DNA from: Robiginitalea sp.
Lineage (GTDB): Bacteria; Bacteroidota; Bacteroidia; Flavobacteriales; Flavobacteriaceae
Length of the DNA stretch: 44,318 nt
Direction of reading: 5' to 3'
Assembly (NCBI GenBank): GCA_024642005.1
Contig: JAHECA010000005.1
Span: forward strand, 100,349-144,666
Part shown: piece after piece, positions 17,876 to 26,256 of the stretch
Layout of the letters: every line of letters starts with the position of its first letter
Position numbering within the stretch: the first letter of the stretch is position 1
Notes under the pieces: generated by a model
Told to the model about the DNA's origin: nothing
The model's database searches: none
The model's input: only the letters and a program-made list of their open reading frames with translations
Translations under genes and position numbers: made by a program

Positions 17876-17881
17876 TATTGT

Positions 17882-18020
17882 AAAGAGTGCCGCCAGTATT
17901 GTACCGCAAGGGCCAATCGGGCACATCAACGAAAAAAGGCAAGCCTGGGAGGGGATTGGTTGGTTAACTCTCCTGGGCGCTGCCCTAAGAGGACCCCGGC
18001 CGCTGGCCGGGGTTCTTTAG
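17882..18020 (+). ncRNA. Candidate small RNA B, downstream of the outer-membrane barrel gene
   Basis: Non-coding stretch between the barrel gene and fabH, bounded by an ECF-like promoter and an intrinsic terminator. The expected RNA is about 140 nt and contains no ATG-initiated frame of note. The terminator core (ACCCCGGC / GCCGGGGTTC) matches that of candidate RNA A, and both carry a GGTTAG/GGTTGGTTA-like stretch before the stem. The two may be sibling RNAs. Alternatively the whole stretch is simply the 3' untranslated region of the barrel gene. Confidence 0.42.
17990..18020 (+). terminator. Intrinsic terminator downstream of the barrel gene / small RNA B
   Basis: The stem AGGACCCCGGCC (17990-18001) / GGCCGGGGTTCT (18005-18016) has one G-T pair and a 3-nt loop, followed on the plus strand by a T-rich TTTAGTTTT. 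It may also work weakly for the convergent fabH gene. Confidence 0.75.
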
Positions 18021-18047
18021 TTTTGCAGGGGAAATGCTGCAGGCAAC

Positions 18048-19055
18048 TTACCAGCGAATAATGGCGCTGCCCCAGGTAAAGCCGCTGCCGAAAGCCGCGA
18101 GAACCACCAGGTCGCCCTCGGCCACCTTGCCCTTTTCCCAGGCCTCGGTAAGGGCAATGGGGATGCTGGCCGCGGTGGTATTGCCATACTGCATGATGTT
18201 GTTGTAGACCTGTTCGTCGCTCAGGCCGAACTTTTGCTGGATGAACTGCGAAATGCGCAGGTTGGCCTGGTGCGGGATCAGCATGTCGATGTCGGTCGCC
18301 TTCAGCCCGTTGGCCTTGAGGCCCTCCATGATAACCTCGCTGAAGCGGACTACGGCGTTTTTGAAAACGAACTGCCCGTTCATGTACGGGTAATAGGAAG
18401 TGTCTTCGGGGTCGTTGTCGCGCAATATGTCGTTAACCCAGCGCTTGCCCATGCCCGGCGCCAGCAGCGACAATTCCTCGGCATGCTGGCCTTCGCTGTG
18501 CAGGTGGGTCGACAAGATGCCCCGGGTGGGGTCTTCTTCCCGGCTCAGGACGGCTGCCCCGGCCCCGTCTCCGAATATCACGGAAACACCCCGGCCGCGG
18601 GTAGTCATGTCGAGTCCTTTGGAATGGAGTTCTGAGCCAATGACCAGCACGTGCTTGTACATGCCTGTTTTGACATACTGGTCTGCCAGAGAGACCCCGT
18701 ACACGAAGCCCGAGCACTGGTTGCGGATATCGACTGCCCCCACGGTGCGCAAGCCCAGGTCGCGCTGCACCAGTACGCCCGGGCCTGGAAAATAGTAGTC
18801 GGGGCTCAGGGTGGCAAAAACCACGAAATCGATGTCCTCAGGCCCCAATCCGGCCCGCTCGATGGCCATTTGGGCCGCCCGAACACCCATGGAGGTGGTG
18901 GTGTCATGCGCCGGATCGGCATACCGGCGCTGCTCGATTCCGGTACGTTCGCGAATCCAGGCATCGTTGGTTTCCATGAGCTGGGATAGTTCATCGTTGG
19001 TAACTACCCGTTCGGGCACATAGAAGCCCAGCCCGCTTATCCTTGAATTGTACAT
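18048..19055 (-). CDS. fabH: 3-oxoacyl-ACP synthase III (beta-ketoacyl-ACP synthase III)
   Basis: Condensing enzyme of 335 aa that starts fatty acid synthesis from acyl-CoA and malonyl-ACP. The catalytic triad is complete: Cys114 in RNQCSGFVYG, His262 in IPHQANLRI and Asn292 in YGNTTAASIP. Other signatures are RTGIEQRRYA, GDGAGAAVLS and the C-terminal AAFGSGFTWGSAIIRW. The length matches the family. As a stand-alone copy away from fab genes or rpmF/plsX it could be one of several paralogues. The leader contains mutually exclusive GGGG/CCCC hairpins (19081-19100). Confidence 0.95.
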   Translation of the reverse strand: MYNSRISGLGFYVPERVVTNDELSQLMETNDAWIRERTGIEQRRYADPAHDTTTSMGVRAAQMAIERAGLGPEDIDFVVFATLSPDYYFPGPGVLVQRDLGLRTVGAVDIRNQCSGFVYGVSLADQYVKTGMYKHVLVIGSELHSKGLDMTTRGRGVSVIFGDGAGAAVLSREEDPTRGILSTHLHSEGQHAEELSLLAPGMGKRWVNDILRDNDPEDTSYYPYMNGQFVFKNAVVRFSEVIMEGLKANGLKATDIDMLIPHQANLRISQFIQQKFGLSDEQVYNNIMQYGNTTAASIPIALTEAWEKGKVAEGDLVVLAAFGSGFTWGSAIIRW

Positions 19056-19249
19056 ACTGTCGGCGTTTGGTTAAGGGATGCCCCTTTTGGGGTTCACCCC
19101 GTCTAAAATACCTATTAATGCGGTCCCCACCTAGTAATCGATCTTAAAAAAGGACCGGCCACTCCGGCGCCAGCTGGGCTTTTTCCGTCAAAAGTTTAGT
19201 ATCTTGAGGCCTCTGTTCAGTGGATAATTCTATCACCAAATTCGTACCC

Positions 19250-21697
19250 ATGAAAATTAGGTTATTGTTTTTGCTCGCCATGGCTTCCACCGCAGCCCTG
19301 GGCCAGTCTCAACTGGAGTACCAGACCCCTCCAGAGTCCATCATGGCATTGGCCGATGCGCCCCTGCCCCCCTCGGTATGGACCACAGACCACGGAGACC
19401 TTGTCTTGCTGTCGCGAAATGCCTACAAGAGTATTGCAGAACTATCCCAGCCCGAATTGCGCCTTGCCGGGTTGCGCATCAACCCGAAGACCAACATCGG
19501 CAGCCGGACCACGTTTTACAACGACCTGCAGGTCATAACAGCCGGGGAGCCGAACGCCCGGCAGGTCAGTGGCCTGCCCGGTGAGCCCTTGCTCGCTAAC
19601 TTCAGCCTTTCCCCAGACCAGCAGATGCTGGCCATGACTCATACCGCCGAGGCAGCGGTGGAACTCTGGGTGGTTGACCTGAAAAGGGCCGAAGCCCGCC
19701 GGGTATCGGCCGGGCCGCTGAATGCGAATATGGGCATGCCCTATACCTGGTTCAAGGACGGACAGGCCCTGTTGGTGAAAATGCTCCCACAAGACCGCAA
19801 GCCCCTGGCAGACCGCAGCGAGAACATCCCCAAGGGGCCCACCATTTCCACCAATGACGGAAAGAAGGCGCAAAACCGCACCTACCAGGACCTGATCAAA
19901 AATCCGGACGATGCCTTTAATTTTGAGCAACTGGGCCGCAGCGCCCTTTTCCGGGTAAGCCTCGACGGCAGCAGCAGCCCGTGGAAGGAAGCAGGGCTGT
20001 ACCGTAGCCTGCGCTTTTCCCCCGATGGGCGGTACCTGCTCGCGGTAACCGTGGAAAAACCCTTTTCGTACCTGGTGCCCTATTACCGTTTCCCCTCCAA
20101 AACGGCAGTTTTCACCAGCGAAGGCCGCCTGGTCAGCACGGTTTTGGAAGTGCCGCTGATCGAAGACCTGCCTCAGGGCTTTATGGCGGTGCGCCAGGGC
20201 ATGCGCGACCTGGACTGGCGCAATGACCGCCCGGCAAGCCTGGTTTATGCGGAGGCCCTGGACGGAGGCGACCCCGCCGTGGAGGCCGAATACCGCGATG
20301 CCGTTTACCAGCTGGAGGCCCCCTTCAAAGGGCCTGGCACCCTGCTGCTCAAGGTCAGGAACCGCATCGACGGGATTACCTGGGGCAACGACCAGGTAGC
20401 CGTGGCCACAGACAGTTGGTTCAATACGCGCAACACCCGCTCCTACCTTTTTGATCCTTCGGCCCCGGGCAAGGCTGCCCGCCTGCTTGCTGACCGGAAC
20501 TACCAGGATACCTACAGCGACCCCGGGAACTGGGCCATGGAGCGGAACGCATACGGGGAAGAGGTTCTGGCCCTCGACCGCAGGGGCAACGCCTACCTTT
20601 TGGGAGAGGGCTTTAGCCCGCAGGGGCAGTTCCCGTTTGTAGACCGGATAGACTTTAGCAGTCAGAAGAAGGAACGCATCTACAGCTCCCGCCTGGAAGG
20701 GCAAAAAGAAACCCTGATGGACTACGACCCTGCCGAAGACCGTTTGCTGGTGCGTATCGAGTCGCCTTCAGACTACCCCAACTATTTCGAAAAAAGCCTG
20801 GTGCGGCGCAAGGGAGCTGTACAGCTGACCTTTTTCGACAACCCCTACCAGGCCCTGGCCGGGGTACATAAGGAAGTGATTACCTACCCGCGGGAAGACG
20901 GCCTCGAACTGACCGGTACCCTGTACCTGCCCGAGGGGTACGACCCGGCCTCCGGGGAGAAACTGCCCATGATCCTATGGGCATACCCCCGGGAATTCAA
21001 AGACAAGAGCAGCGCTTCCCAGAATACCAGCAACCCCAATGAGTTCACCTACCCCTATTGGGGGTCTCCCGTCTTTTGGGTAACCCGCGGCTATGCCGTA
21101 CTCGACGACGCCGCCTTTCCCATAATCGGGGAGGGAGAAAGCGAGCCAAACGATTCTTTCCGGACCCAGTTGGTGGCCAATGCCAAAGCGGCCATAGACG
21201 CTGTTGACGCGATGGGAGTCATAGACCGCAGCCGCGTTGGGGTGGGCGGGCACAGTTACGGCGCCTTTATGGTAGCCAACCTGTTGTCGCATTCCGATCT
21301 GTTCGCTGCAGGCATTGCCCGCAGCGGGGCCTATAACCGCACGCTAACCCCTTTCGGGTTCCAGTCTGAAGAACGGAATTACTGGGAGGCCCCGGAGGTG
21401 TATTACACCATGTCCCCTTTTATGCATGCCGACAAAATGAAGACCCCCCTGCTGCTCATCCACGGGGAGGCTGACAACAATTCAGGCACCTACCCCATGC
21501 AGAGCGAACGGTATTTCAATGCGCTCAAGGGCCTTGGGGCCACTGTCAGGCTGGTCATGCTGCCCCAGGAAAGCCATGGCTACCGGGCACGGGAAAGCAT
21601 CCTGCACATGCTTTGGGAACAGGACCAATGGCTGGAGGCGTACCTGAAGCCGACTGCGCCCCAGCCGGAACTGGCTCAGCCGTTGGAAGACAGGTAA
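19250..21697 (+). CDS. Secreted S9 family peptidase (prolyl oligopeptidase-like)
   Basis: An 815-aa exported alpha/beta-hydrolase peptidase. The signal peptide MKIRLLFLLAMASTAALGQ is at the N-terminus. An extended beta-propeller-like region with repeated strand motifs comes next, then the catalytic domain with Ser669 in GGHSYGAFM, Asp742 in HGEADNNSG and His776 in ESHGYRARE. It is closest in style to the S9C/glutamyl-endopeptidase-like enzymes of Bacteroidota, and its cleavage specificity is not readable. The ATG at 19250 is chosen because it begins the signal peptide; a GTG at 19220 is in frame. Confidence 0.93.
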   Translation: MKIRLLFLLAMASTAALGQSQLEYQTPPESIMALADAPLPPSVWTTDHGDLVLLSRNAYKSIAELSQPELRLAGLRINPKTNIGSRTTFYNDLQVITAGEPNARQVSGLPGEPLLANFSLSPDQQMLAMTHTAEAAVELWVVDLKRAEARRVSAGPLNANMGMPYTWFKDGQALLVKMLPQDRKPLADRSENIPKGPTISTNDGKKAQNRTYQDLIKNPDDAFNFEQLGRSALFRVSLDGSSSPWKEAGLYRSLRFSPDGRYLLAVTVEKPFSYLVPYYRFPSKTAVFTSEGRLVSTVLEVPLIEDLPQGFMAVRQGMRDLDWRNDRPASLVYAEALDGGDPAVEAEYRDAVYQLEAPFKGPGTLLLKVRNRIDGITWGNDQVAVATDSWFNTRNTRSYLFDPSAPGKAARLLADRNYQDTYSDPGNWAMERNAYGEEVLALDRRGNAYLLGEGFSPQGQFPFVDRIDFSSQKKERIYSSRLEGQKETLMDYDPAEDRLLVRIESPSDYPNYFEKSLVRRKGAVQLTFFDNPYQALAGVHKEVITYPREDGLELTGTLYLPEGYDPASGEKLPMILWAYPREFKDKSSASQNTSNPNEFTYPYWGSPVFWVTRGYAVLDDAAFPIIGEGESEPNDSFRTQLVANAKAAIDAVDAMGVIDRSRVGVGGHSYGAFMVANLLSHSDLFAAGIARSGAYNRTLTPFGFQSEERNYWEAPEVYYTMSPFMHADKMKTPLLLIHGEADNNSGTYPMQSERYFNALKGLGATVRLVMLPQESHGYRARESILHMLWEQDQWLEAYLKPTAPQPELAQPLEDR

Positions 21698-21786
21698 TCG
21701 CAATTGGCCTATACTGGGGTGGTAATCTGACATTTGCAACCGATGGCCCCCAGAATGCAAGAAGCTTTTGCGGAAGTTCTGCTGAA

Positions 21787-21823
21787 TAAAAAAAAGCGCG
21801 CCACCCATGTTGGGTGGCGCGCT
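21787..21823 (-). terminator. Strong intrinsic terminator of orphan small RNA C
   Basis: A perfect 13-bp stem, AGCGCGCCACCCA (21795-21807) / TGGGTGGCGCGCT (21811-21823), with a 3-nt loop. The plus-strand A-run at 21788-21795 gives a long T-run on the minus strand only. The neighbouring protein genes are both on the plus strand, so it terminates no annotated gene. Confidence 0.88.
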
Positions 21824-21901
21824 CCTCAAACAACCTAACCAATTAATAATCCGATACGGATTTAAGAAAACTTCTTCATAGCATTTTAGAAGTCTTATCT
21901 G
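21787..21901 (-). ncRNA. Candidate small RNA C, between S9 peptidase and htpG
   Basis: Minus-strand unit of about 115 nt with a perfect housekeeping promoter 5' and a perfect 13-bp terminator 3'. The RNA would carry three consecutive tri-nucleotide-loop hairpins: AAGAA-GTT-TTCTT, ATCCG-TAT-CGGAT, and the terminator stem. The only coding potential is a 5-codon frame (MKKFS). It is not recognisable as SRP RNA, tmRNA, 6S or RNase P RNA. Divergent from htpG. Confidence 0.6.
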
Positions 21902-21905
21902 GTAT

Positions 21906-21937
21906 CAAATATAGTTTTGTTTAATTTATTTTCCAAA
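21906..21937 (-). promoter_or_regulatory. Housekeeping promoter of small RNA C
   Basis: On the minus strand, TTTG (21934-21937), a 20-bp spacer and TATATTTG (21906-21913). Both boxes and the spacing are identical in quality to the rpmB promoter. No protein-coding gene follows it on that strand. Confidence 0.72.
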
Positions 21938-21950
21938 TGTTTAAACATTT
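21935..21950. promoter_or_regulatory. 16-bp perfect palindrome overlapping the -33 box
   Basis: AAATGTTTAAACATTT is its own reverse complement and overlaps the -33 element of the RNA C promoter by three bases. It could be a dimeric regulator's operator. The surrounding DNA is A/T-rich, so chance is not excluded. Confidence 0.35.
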
Positions 21951-22002
21951 TTATTTGTTAATGTTTAGTGAAATAGCGACAATCCGTACCGGCAGGTGTC
22001 AG

Positions 22003-22033
22003 TTTGTCACCTTCTTCGCCCTTGGTATTTTTT
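22003..22033 (+). promoter_or_regulatory. Probable htpG promoter
   Basis: TTTG (22003-22006), a 19-bp spacer, then TATTTTTT (22026-22033), which matches TAnnTTTG except the last base. The start point would be near 22040, about 28 nt before the htpG ATG. Confidence 0.4.
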
Positions 22034-22067
22034 TTGAAGCAGTGCAGTCAGCAAAAAACAATAATCC

Positions 22068-23957
22068 ATGACAACAGGTAAAATCAATGTTTCTGTAGAC
22101 AACATCTTTCCGCTGATCAAAAAGTTCCTGTACAGCGACCACGAGATATTCCTCCGCGAATTGATCTCCAACGCCACAGACGCCACGCTGAAGCTGAAAC
22201 ACCTGGCTTCCATTGGAGAAGCCAAGATAGAGCTGGGCAACCCCCAGATCGAGGTTCGCATCGACAAGGCTGGCAAAAAGCTGCACATCACGGACCAGGG
22301 TATTGGGATGAGCGAGGAAGAGGTCAAGAAATACATCAACGAGGTGGCCTTTTCAGGCGCCGAGGAATTCCTCGACAAATACAAGGATGCCGGAAAGGAA
22401 GCCGGCATAATCGGCCATTTTGGCTTGGGCTTCTACAGCGCCTTTATGGTGGCCGGGAAGGTGGAAATCATCAGCAAAAGCTACCAGGAAGACACCCCTG
22501 CCGTACACTGGAGCTGCGACGGCACCCCCGAATTCACCATCAAGAAAGCCAAGAAAAAAGAGCGGGGCACCGAAATTATCCTGCACATCGCTGACGATTC
22601 CACCGAATTCCTGGAAGAGCAGCGCATTCGCGAACTGCTCCTGAAGTACAATAAATTCATGCCCGTGCCCATCAAATTCGGCACGCGCACCGAAACCCTG
22701 CCCAAGCCCGAAGGCGCACCTGAAGACGAGGCCGCGCCTACCCGCGAGGTAGACAACATCATCAACAACCCCAGCCCGGCCTGGACGCGCAAGCCCACCG
22801 AACTGGAAGATGCCGATTACAAGTCTTTTTACAGGGAACTCTACCCCATGCAGTTCGAAGAACCCCTGTTCCACATCCACCTGAATGTGGACTACCCCTT
22901 CAACCTGACCGGGATTTTGTATTTCCCCAGGCTCAGCAACGAGATCAACCTGCAGAAAGACCGGATCCAGCTTTACCAGAATCAGGTTTATGTAACCGAC
23001 AACGTGGAAGGTATCGTGCCGGAATTCCTGACCATGCTGCGCGGGGTAATCGATTCTCCCGATATTCCGCTTAACGTCTCCCGTTCCTACCTGCAGGCCG
23101 ACGGTTCCGTAAAGAAGATCTCTTCCTATATTACCAGGAAGGTGGCCGACAAGCTGCAGTCCCTCTTCAAGGAAGACCGGGCCGCATTCGAGCAGAAGTG
23201 GAACGACATCAAGATCGTGATCGAATACGGGATGCTTACCGACGAAAAGTTCTTCGAAAAGGCAGAAGGCTTTGCCCTCTACCCCACCGTAGACAAGGCG
23301 TACTACACCTTTGAGGAGTTTGCGGAAAAGGTTAAGCCGCTGCAGACCGACAAGGACGACAAGCTGGTCATTCTCTACGCTTCCGATACCGAGGCTCAGC
23401 ATGCCTATATTGAAGCGGCCAGGGCCAAAGGATACGAAGTACTGCTGATGGACAGCCCGATTGTGGCCCACCTGATGCAGAAGCTCGAGACATCAAAAGA
23501 AAAGGTGACCTTTGCCCGGGTAGATGCCGACAACCTCGACAAACTCATCGCCAAAGACGAGCCTCAGATTTCCAAGCTCTCCGAAACCGAGCAGGATACG
23601 CTCAAGCAGCAGATCGAAGGTGTCTTGGGTGAAAAAAGCGCCTATATGGTACAACTCGAAGCCATGGACAGCGAGGCAGCACCCTTTGTGATAACCGAAC
23701 CCGAATTCATGCGCCGCATGAAGGAAATGCAGCAGTCCGGGGGCGGCATGTTCGGGATGGGCAACATGCCCGACATGTACAACCTGGTGGTGAACACAAA
23801 CCACCCGCTGGTGGGTGAGATCCTGCAGACCAAAACCGACAAGAAAAGGCAGCGCCTCATTGAACAATCGCTCGACCTGGCCCGGCTTTCCAAGGGCCTG
23901 TTGAAAGGTGAAGCACTTACCCGCTTTATCAGCCGTAGTTTCGAGATGGTGAAATAA
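22068..23957 (+). CDS. htpG: Molecular chaperone HtpG (Hsp90)
   Basis: Bacterial Hsp90 of 629 aa. The GHKL ATPase domain comes first, with LISNATDATLKLK, ITDQGIGMSEEEV and the GHFGLGFYSAFMV lid segment. The middle domain follows (FPRLSNEINLQKDRIQLYQN and VSRSYLQADGSVKKIS, with the catalytic-loop Arg). The C-terminal dimerisation domain ends in LARLSKGLLKGEALTRF. The length is normal for the family. It carries an acidic, proline-rich insertion (KPEGAPEDEAAPTRE) between the N-terminal and middle domains. It ends in a terminator shared with the convergent GH13 gene. Confidence 0.97.
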   Translation: MTTGKINVSVDNIFPLIKKFLYSDHEIFLRELISNATDATLKLKHLASIGEAKIELGNPQIEVRIDKAGKKLHITDQGIGMSEEEVKKYINEVAFSGAEEFLDKYKDAGKEAGIIGHFGLGFYSAFMVAGKVEIISKSYQEDTPAVHWSCDGTPEFTIKKAKKKERGTEIILHIADDSTEFLEEQRIRELLLKYNKFMPVPIKFGTRTETLPKPEGAPEDEAAPTREVDNIINNPSPAWTRKPTELEDADYKSFYRELYPMQFEEPLFHIHLNVDYPFNLTGILYFPRLSNEINLQKDRIQLYQNQVYVTDNVEGIVPEFLTMLRGVIDSPDIPLNVSRSYLQADGSVKKISSYITRKVADKLQSLFKEDRAAFEQKWNDIKIVIEYGMLTDEKFFEKAEGFALYPTVDKAYYTFEEFAEKVKPLQTDKDDKLVILYASDTEAQHAYIEAARAKGYEVLLMDSPIVAHLMQKLETSKEKVTFARVDADNLDKLIAKDEPQISKLSETEQDTLKQQIEGVLGEKSAYMVQLEAMDSEAAPFVITEPEFMRRMKEMQQSGGGMFGMGNMPDMYNLVVNTNHPLVGEILQTKTDKKRQRLIEQSLDLARLSKGLLKGEALTRFISRSFEMVK

Positions 23958-23980
23958 GCCTTGTTTAACGCGTCAAAGAT

Positions 23981-24011
23981 AAAACCGCCCTCTTGCAGGG
24001 GCGGTTTTTTT
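23981..24011. terminator. Bidirectional terminator between htpG and the GH13 gene
   Basis: AAAACCGCCC (23981-23990) pairs with GGGCGGTTTT (23999-24008), continuing into a T-run on the plus strand and a shorter one on the minus strand. It sits between two convergent genes. Confidence 0.85.
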
Positions 24012-24021
24012 GTCTTCCCGA

Positions 24022-25746
24022 TTATTCCAGGCGGTAGATCACAGCCTGCCAGGGCTTCAGTCGCATAGTCCCGGCGGTCTGCGCAGGGTAATTGTCTATT
24101 AGCTGTTTCCCGACAACGATCGCAGCGGGGAGGGTTGGAACCACCTCCGCATCGCCGAAATTCAGCAGCACCAGCAGGCGGTCTTCCCCCAGGGTACGCG
24201 TATAGGCATATACCTGCGGGCTGCCGGCATCCACCAAATCATAAGCGCCATACACCAGCTCCAGGTGGTCTCTGCGGAGTTGGGTGAGCCTGCGGAAGTG
24301 ATTCAATACGGAGCCTTCGGTGCTGTCTTGCCGGGCCACGTTCAATTCCGTATGGTTGTCGTTTACGGGCAGCCAGGGGGTGCCTGATGTAAAACCTGCC
24401 CGGGGGGCCGCCGTCCATTGCATGGGGGTACGGCCGTTGTCGCGGGAAGAAAAATTCAGGCGTTTCATAAAGTCGTCCATATCGGCGCCTTCAGAGCGGG
24501 CTTTCTGATAGCTGTTCAGGGCGGCAATGTCGCGGTACTGCGATATGCTGTCAAAATCGATGTTGGTCATGCCCAGCTCATCACCGTAGTAGCAGTACGG
24601 GGTACCCCGCATACTCAGAATAAACGTGTTCAGCAGGCTGGCAGAAGCATTGCGAAAAGCAGGGTTGTCATTGCCCCAGCGGCTTACCATGCGCGCCTGG
24701 TCATGATTGGCCAGGAAGATCGAAAGCCAGCCGTCGTGCGCAAACTCGGCATCCCAACGGCCGAAGACGGCCTTCATGCTGTCGAGGGCATAGCCTTCGT
24801 ATTGCGGGATGTCGACCCCTTCAAAAGCATAGGCCATGTTGAGCTCGTGCCGGTCGGCGTCGACCAGGGCATGGGCATCTTCAAAATTGCGGCCGGCTCC
24901 TTCCGAGACGCTCATCACCTGGTACCGGCTCAGCACCTCCCGGTTCATTTCCTGCAGGTACTCGTGCAGGCCAGGCTGCATGGCGTAATACTGAATAAAA
25001 TCTTTCTCGTACCCGGCCGGGAAAGCGGGATAGGTGGTATCCTTGGCGGCAAACTGGAATGCGTCGAGTCGAAAGCCGTCTACACCCTTCTCGGCCCAGA
25101 AGCGCATGATGTCGTATACCTCCCTGCGCAGCTCGGGGTTTTCCCATTTCAGGTCGGGCTGCTGGAAGGAAAAATAGTGCAGGTAATAGGCATCGGTAAT
25201 CGAGTCGTATTTCCAGGCGTCGCCCGAAGGGTCGAACAGGCTGTACCGGTAGGGCGGTTTCCCCTTTTCCGCAGGCCACCAGTGGTAATAATCGCGGTAG
25301 GGGCTGGTACGGGAACTGCGCGAGGCCCGGAACCAGGGGTGCTGGTCGCTGCTGTGGTTCACCACAATATCCATGACCAGTTTGATGCCCCTTTGGTGCA
25401 TGCCTTCGAGCATGCGGTCAAAGTCGGCCATGGTGCCGAACTCTGCCATAATGGCCCGGTAATCGCTTACATCGTAACCGTTGTCGGCATTGGGAGACCC
25501 GTAGATGGGGTTGAGCCAGACCGCTGTAACCCCAAGGCTCTTTATGTAATCGAGTTCATCGATGATCCCCTTCAGGTCGCCTACCCCGTCCCCGTCGGTG
25601 TCTTTGAAACTGCGCGGGTAAAGCTGGTAGACGATGGCCTCCTTCCACCATGTGCGGTCGGGTTCCGGCGCCGTGTTGTCTTCAGTGGTCTGGTTGCAGG
25701 AAAGAAAGGCCAGGTAAAAGGCCAGGAGAGACGAAACGTTGCGCAT
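24022..25746 (-). CDS. GH13 alpha-glucosidase/amylase lipoprotein
   Basis: A 574-aa glycoside hydrolase of family 13 with a lipoprotein signal (AFLSC, Cys17). The (beta/alpha)8 barrel starts at WWKEAIVYQLYPRSFKD and has a calcium-type loop DTDGDGVGD. The catalytic residues are Asp228 in GFRLDAF, Glu282 in SVSEGAG and Asp349 in LANHDQ. The DVVNH-equivalent is DIVVNHSSDQHPWF. The YQIYPRSFxDxxGDGxGDLxG opening is typical of oligo-1,6-glucosidase/alpha-glucosidases, so short malto-oligosaccharides are the likely substrate. No SusC/SusD genes surround it. Confidence 0.94.
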   Translation of the reverse strand: MRNVSSLLAFYLAFLSCNQTTEDNTAPEPDRTWWKEAIVYQLYPRSFKDTDGDGVGDLKGIIDELDYIKSLGVTAVWLNPIYGSPNADNGYDVSDYRAIMAEFGTMADFDRMLEGMHQRGIKLVMDIVVNHSSDQHPWFRASRSSRTSPYRDYYHWWPAEKGKPPYRYSLFDPSGDAWKYDSITDAYYLHYFSFQQPDLKWENPELRREVYDIMRFWAEKGVDGFRLDAFQFAAKDTTYPAFPAGYEKDFIQYYAMQPGLHEYLQEMNREVLSRYQVMSVSEGAGRNFEDAHALVDADRHELNMAYAFEGVDIPQYEGYALDSMKAVFGRWDAEFAHDGWLSIFLANHDQARMVSRWGNDNPAFRNASASLLNTFILSMRGTPYCYYGDELGMTNIDFDSISQYRDIAALNSYQKARSEGADMDDFMKRLNFSSRDNGRTPMQWTAAPRAGFTSGTPWLPVNDNHTELNVARQDSTEGSVLNHFRRLTQLRRDHLELVYGAYDLVDAGSPQVYAYTRTLGEDRLLVLLNFGDAEVVPTLPAAIVVGKQLIDNYPAQTAGTMRLKPWQAVIYRLE

Positions 25747-25854
25747 GGGTAAGGGCTTGGTCAGGCAGGAAGGTACGAAATCCCGGGATTCGTCTGCCCC
25801 CCAATGGAAAATCAGGGTATCATGAGCCGGGGGCGGGTGCCAGTCCTGCCCGGC

Positions 25855-26256
25855 TTACAGAACCCAGTGCCGATCGATCCGCCGGCGCATCCATACCACC
25901 TGCAACAGCAGAAAGAGTGTCAGGGCCGATACGCCGTAGACCAGGGAAAGAGGCAAAGTTGGCAATTCCCAGGAGGGCAGCGACGCCTCTTCCATCCAGC
26001 CACCCCAGACGGACTCGGGCAAAAATCCTTGCCCCCCGCCGTTGCCGGCCATCCATCCCCAGCCGCACAGGGCGACTACGGTCACGGCGATGAGTGCCCA
26101 GGCCCAGCCGGGGATCAGGGGCGGTGCAGGTTCCCGGGTGGCTTCCAGCGCCTCAATGCGGTCCATCACCGCCCGTGAAAATCCCAGGGGTGCACGCTCG
26201 GTAGCGGCTTCTTTTAAGAACTGCCCAAGCGGCTCGGTTTTGTGCTTATCGTCCAT
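25855..26256 (-). CDS. Two-TM membrane protein, probable anti-sigma partner
   Basis: A 133-aa protein with an N-terminal cytoplasmic segment of about 48 residues (KHKTEPLGQFLKEAATERA...). A first membrane helix (about 50-68, WAWALIAVTVVALCGWGW) follows, then a W/P-rich loop and a second helix (about 103-121) ending in a basic RRRIDRH tail. Its start overlaps the end of the ECF sigma gene by 11 bp. Cytosolic head, membrane anchor and position immediately after the sigma gene are the usual marks of an anti-sigma factor. It has no zinc-finger (HxxxCxxC) motif and I recognise no named family, so the role is inferred from context. Confidence 0.75.
   Translation of the reverse strand: MDDKHKTEPLGQFLKEAATERAPLGFSRAVMDRIEALEATREPAPPLIPGWAWALIAVTVVALCGWGWMAGNGGGQGFLPESVWGGWMEEASLPSWELPTLPLSLVYGVSALTLFLLLQVVWMRRRIDRHWVL

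Larger units (their letters stand above)
21698..22067. other. 370-bp intergenic region holding an orphan minus-strand RNA unit
   Basis: This is the longest gene-free stretch. From left to right it holds about 90 bp of S9-peptidase 3' flank without a plus-strand terminator, a strong minus-strand terminator (21787-21823), about 80 bp of A/T-rich DNA, a minus-strand housekeeping promoter (21906-21937) overlapping a 16-bp palindrome, and the leader of htpG. I see no protein-coding frame. Confidence 0.8.

Noticed and set aside
24022-25746. GH13 gene as part of a polysaccharide utilisation locus
   Set aside because: No SusC, SusD or further glycoside hydrolase is next to it; neighbours are htpG and a sigma factor pair.
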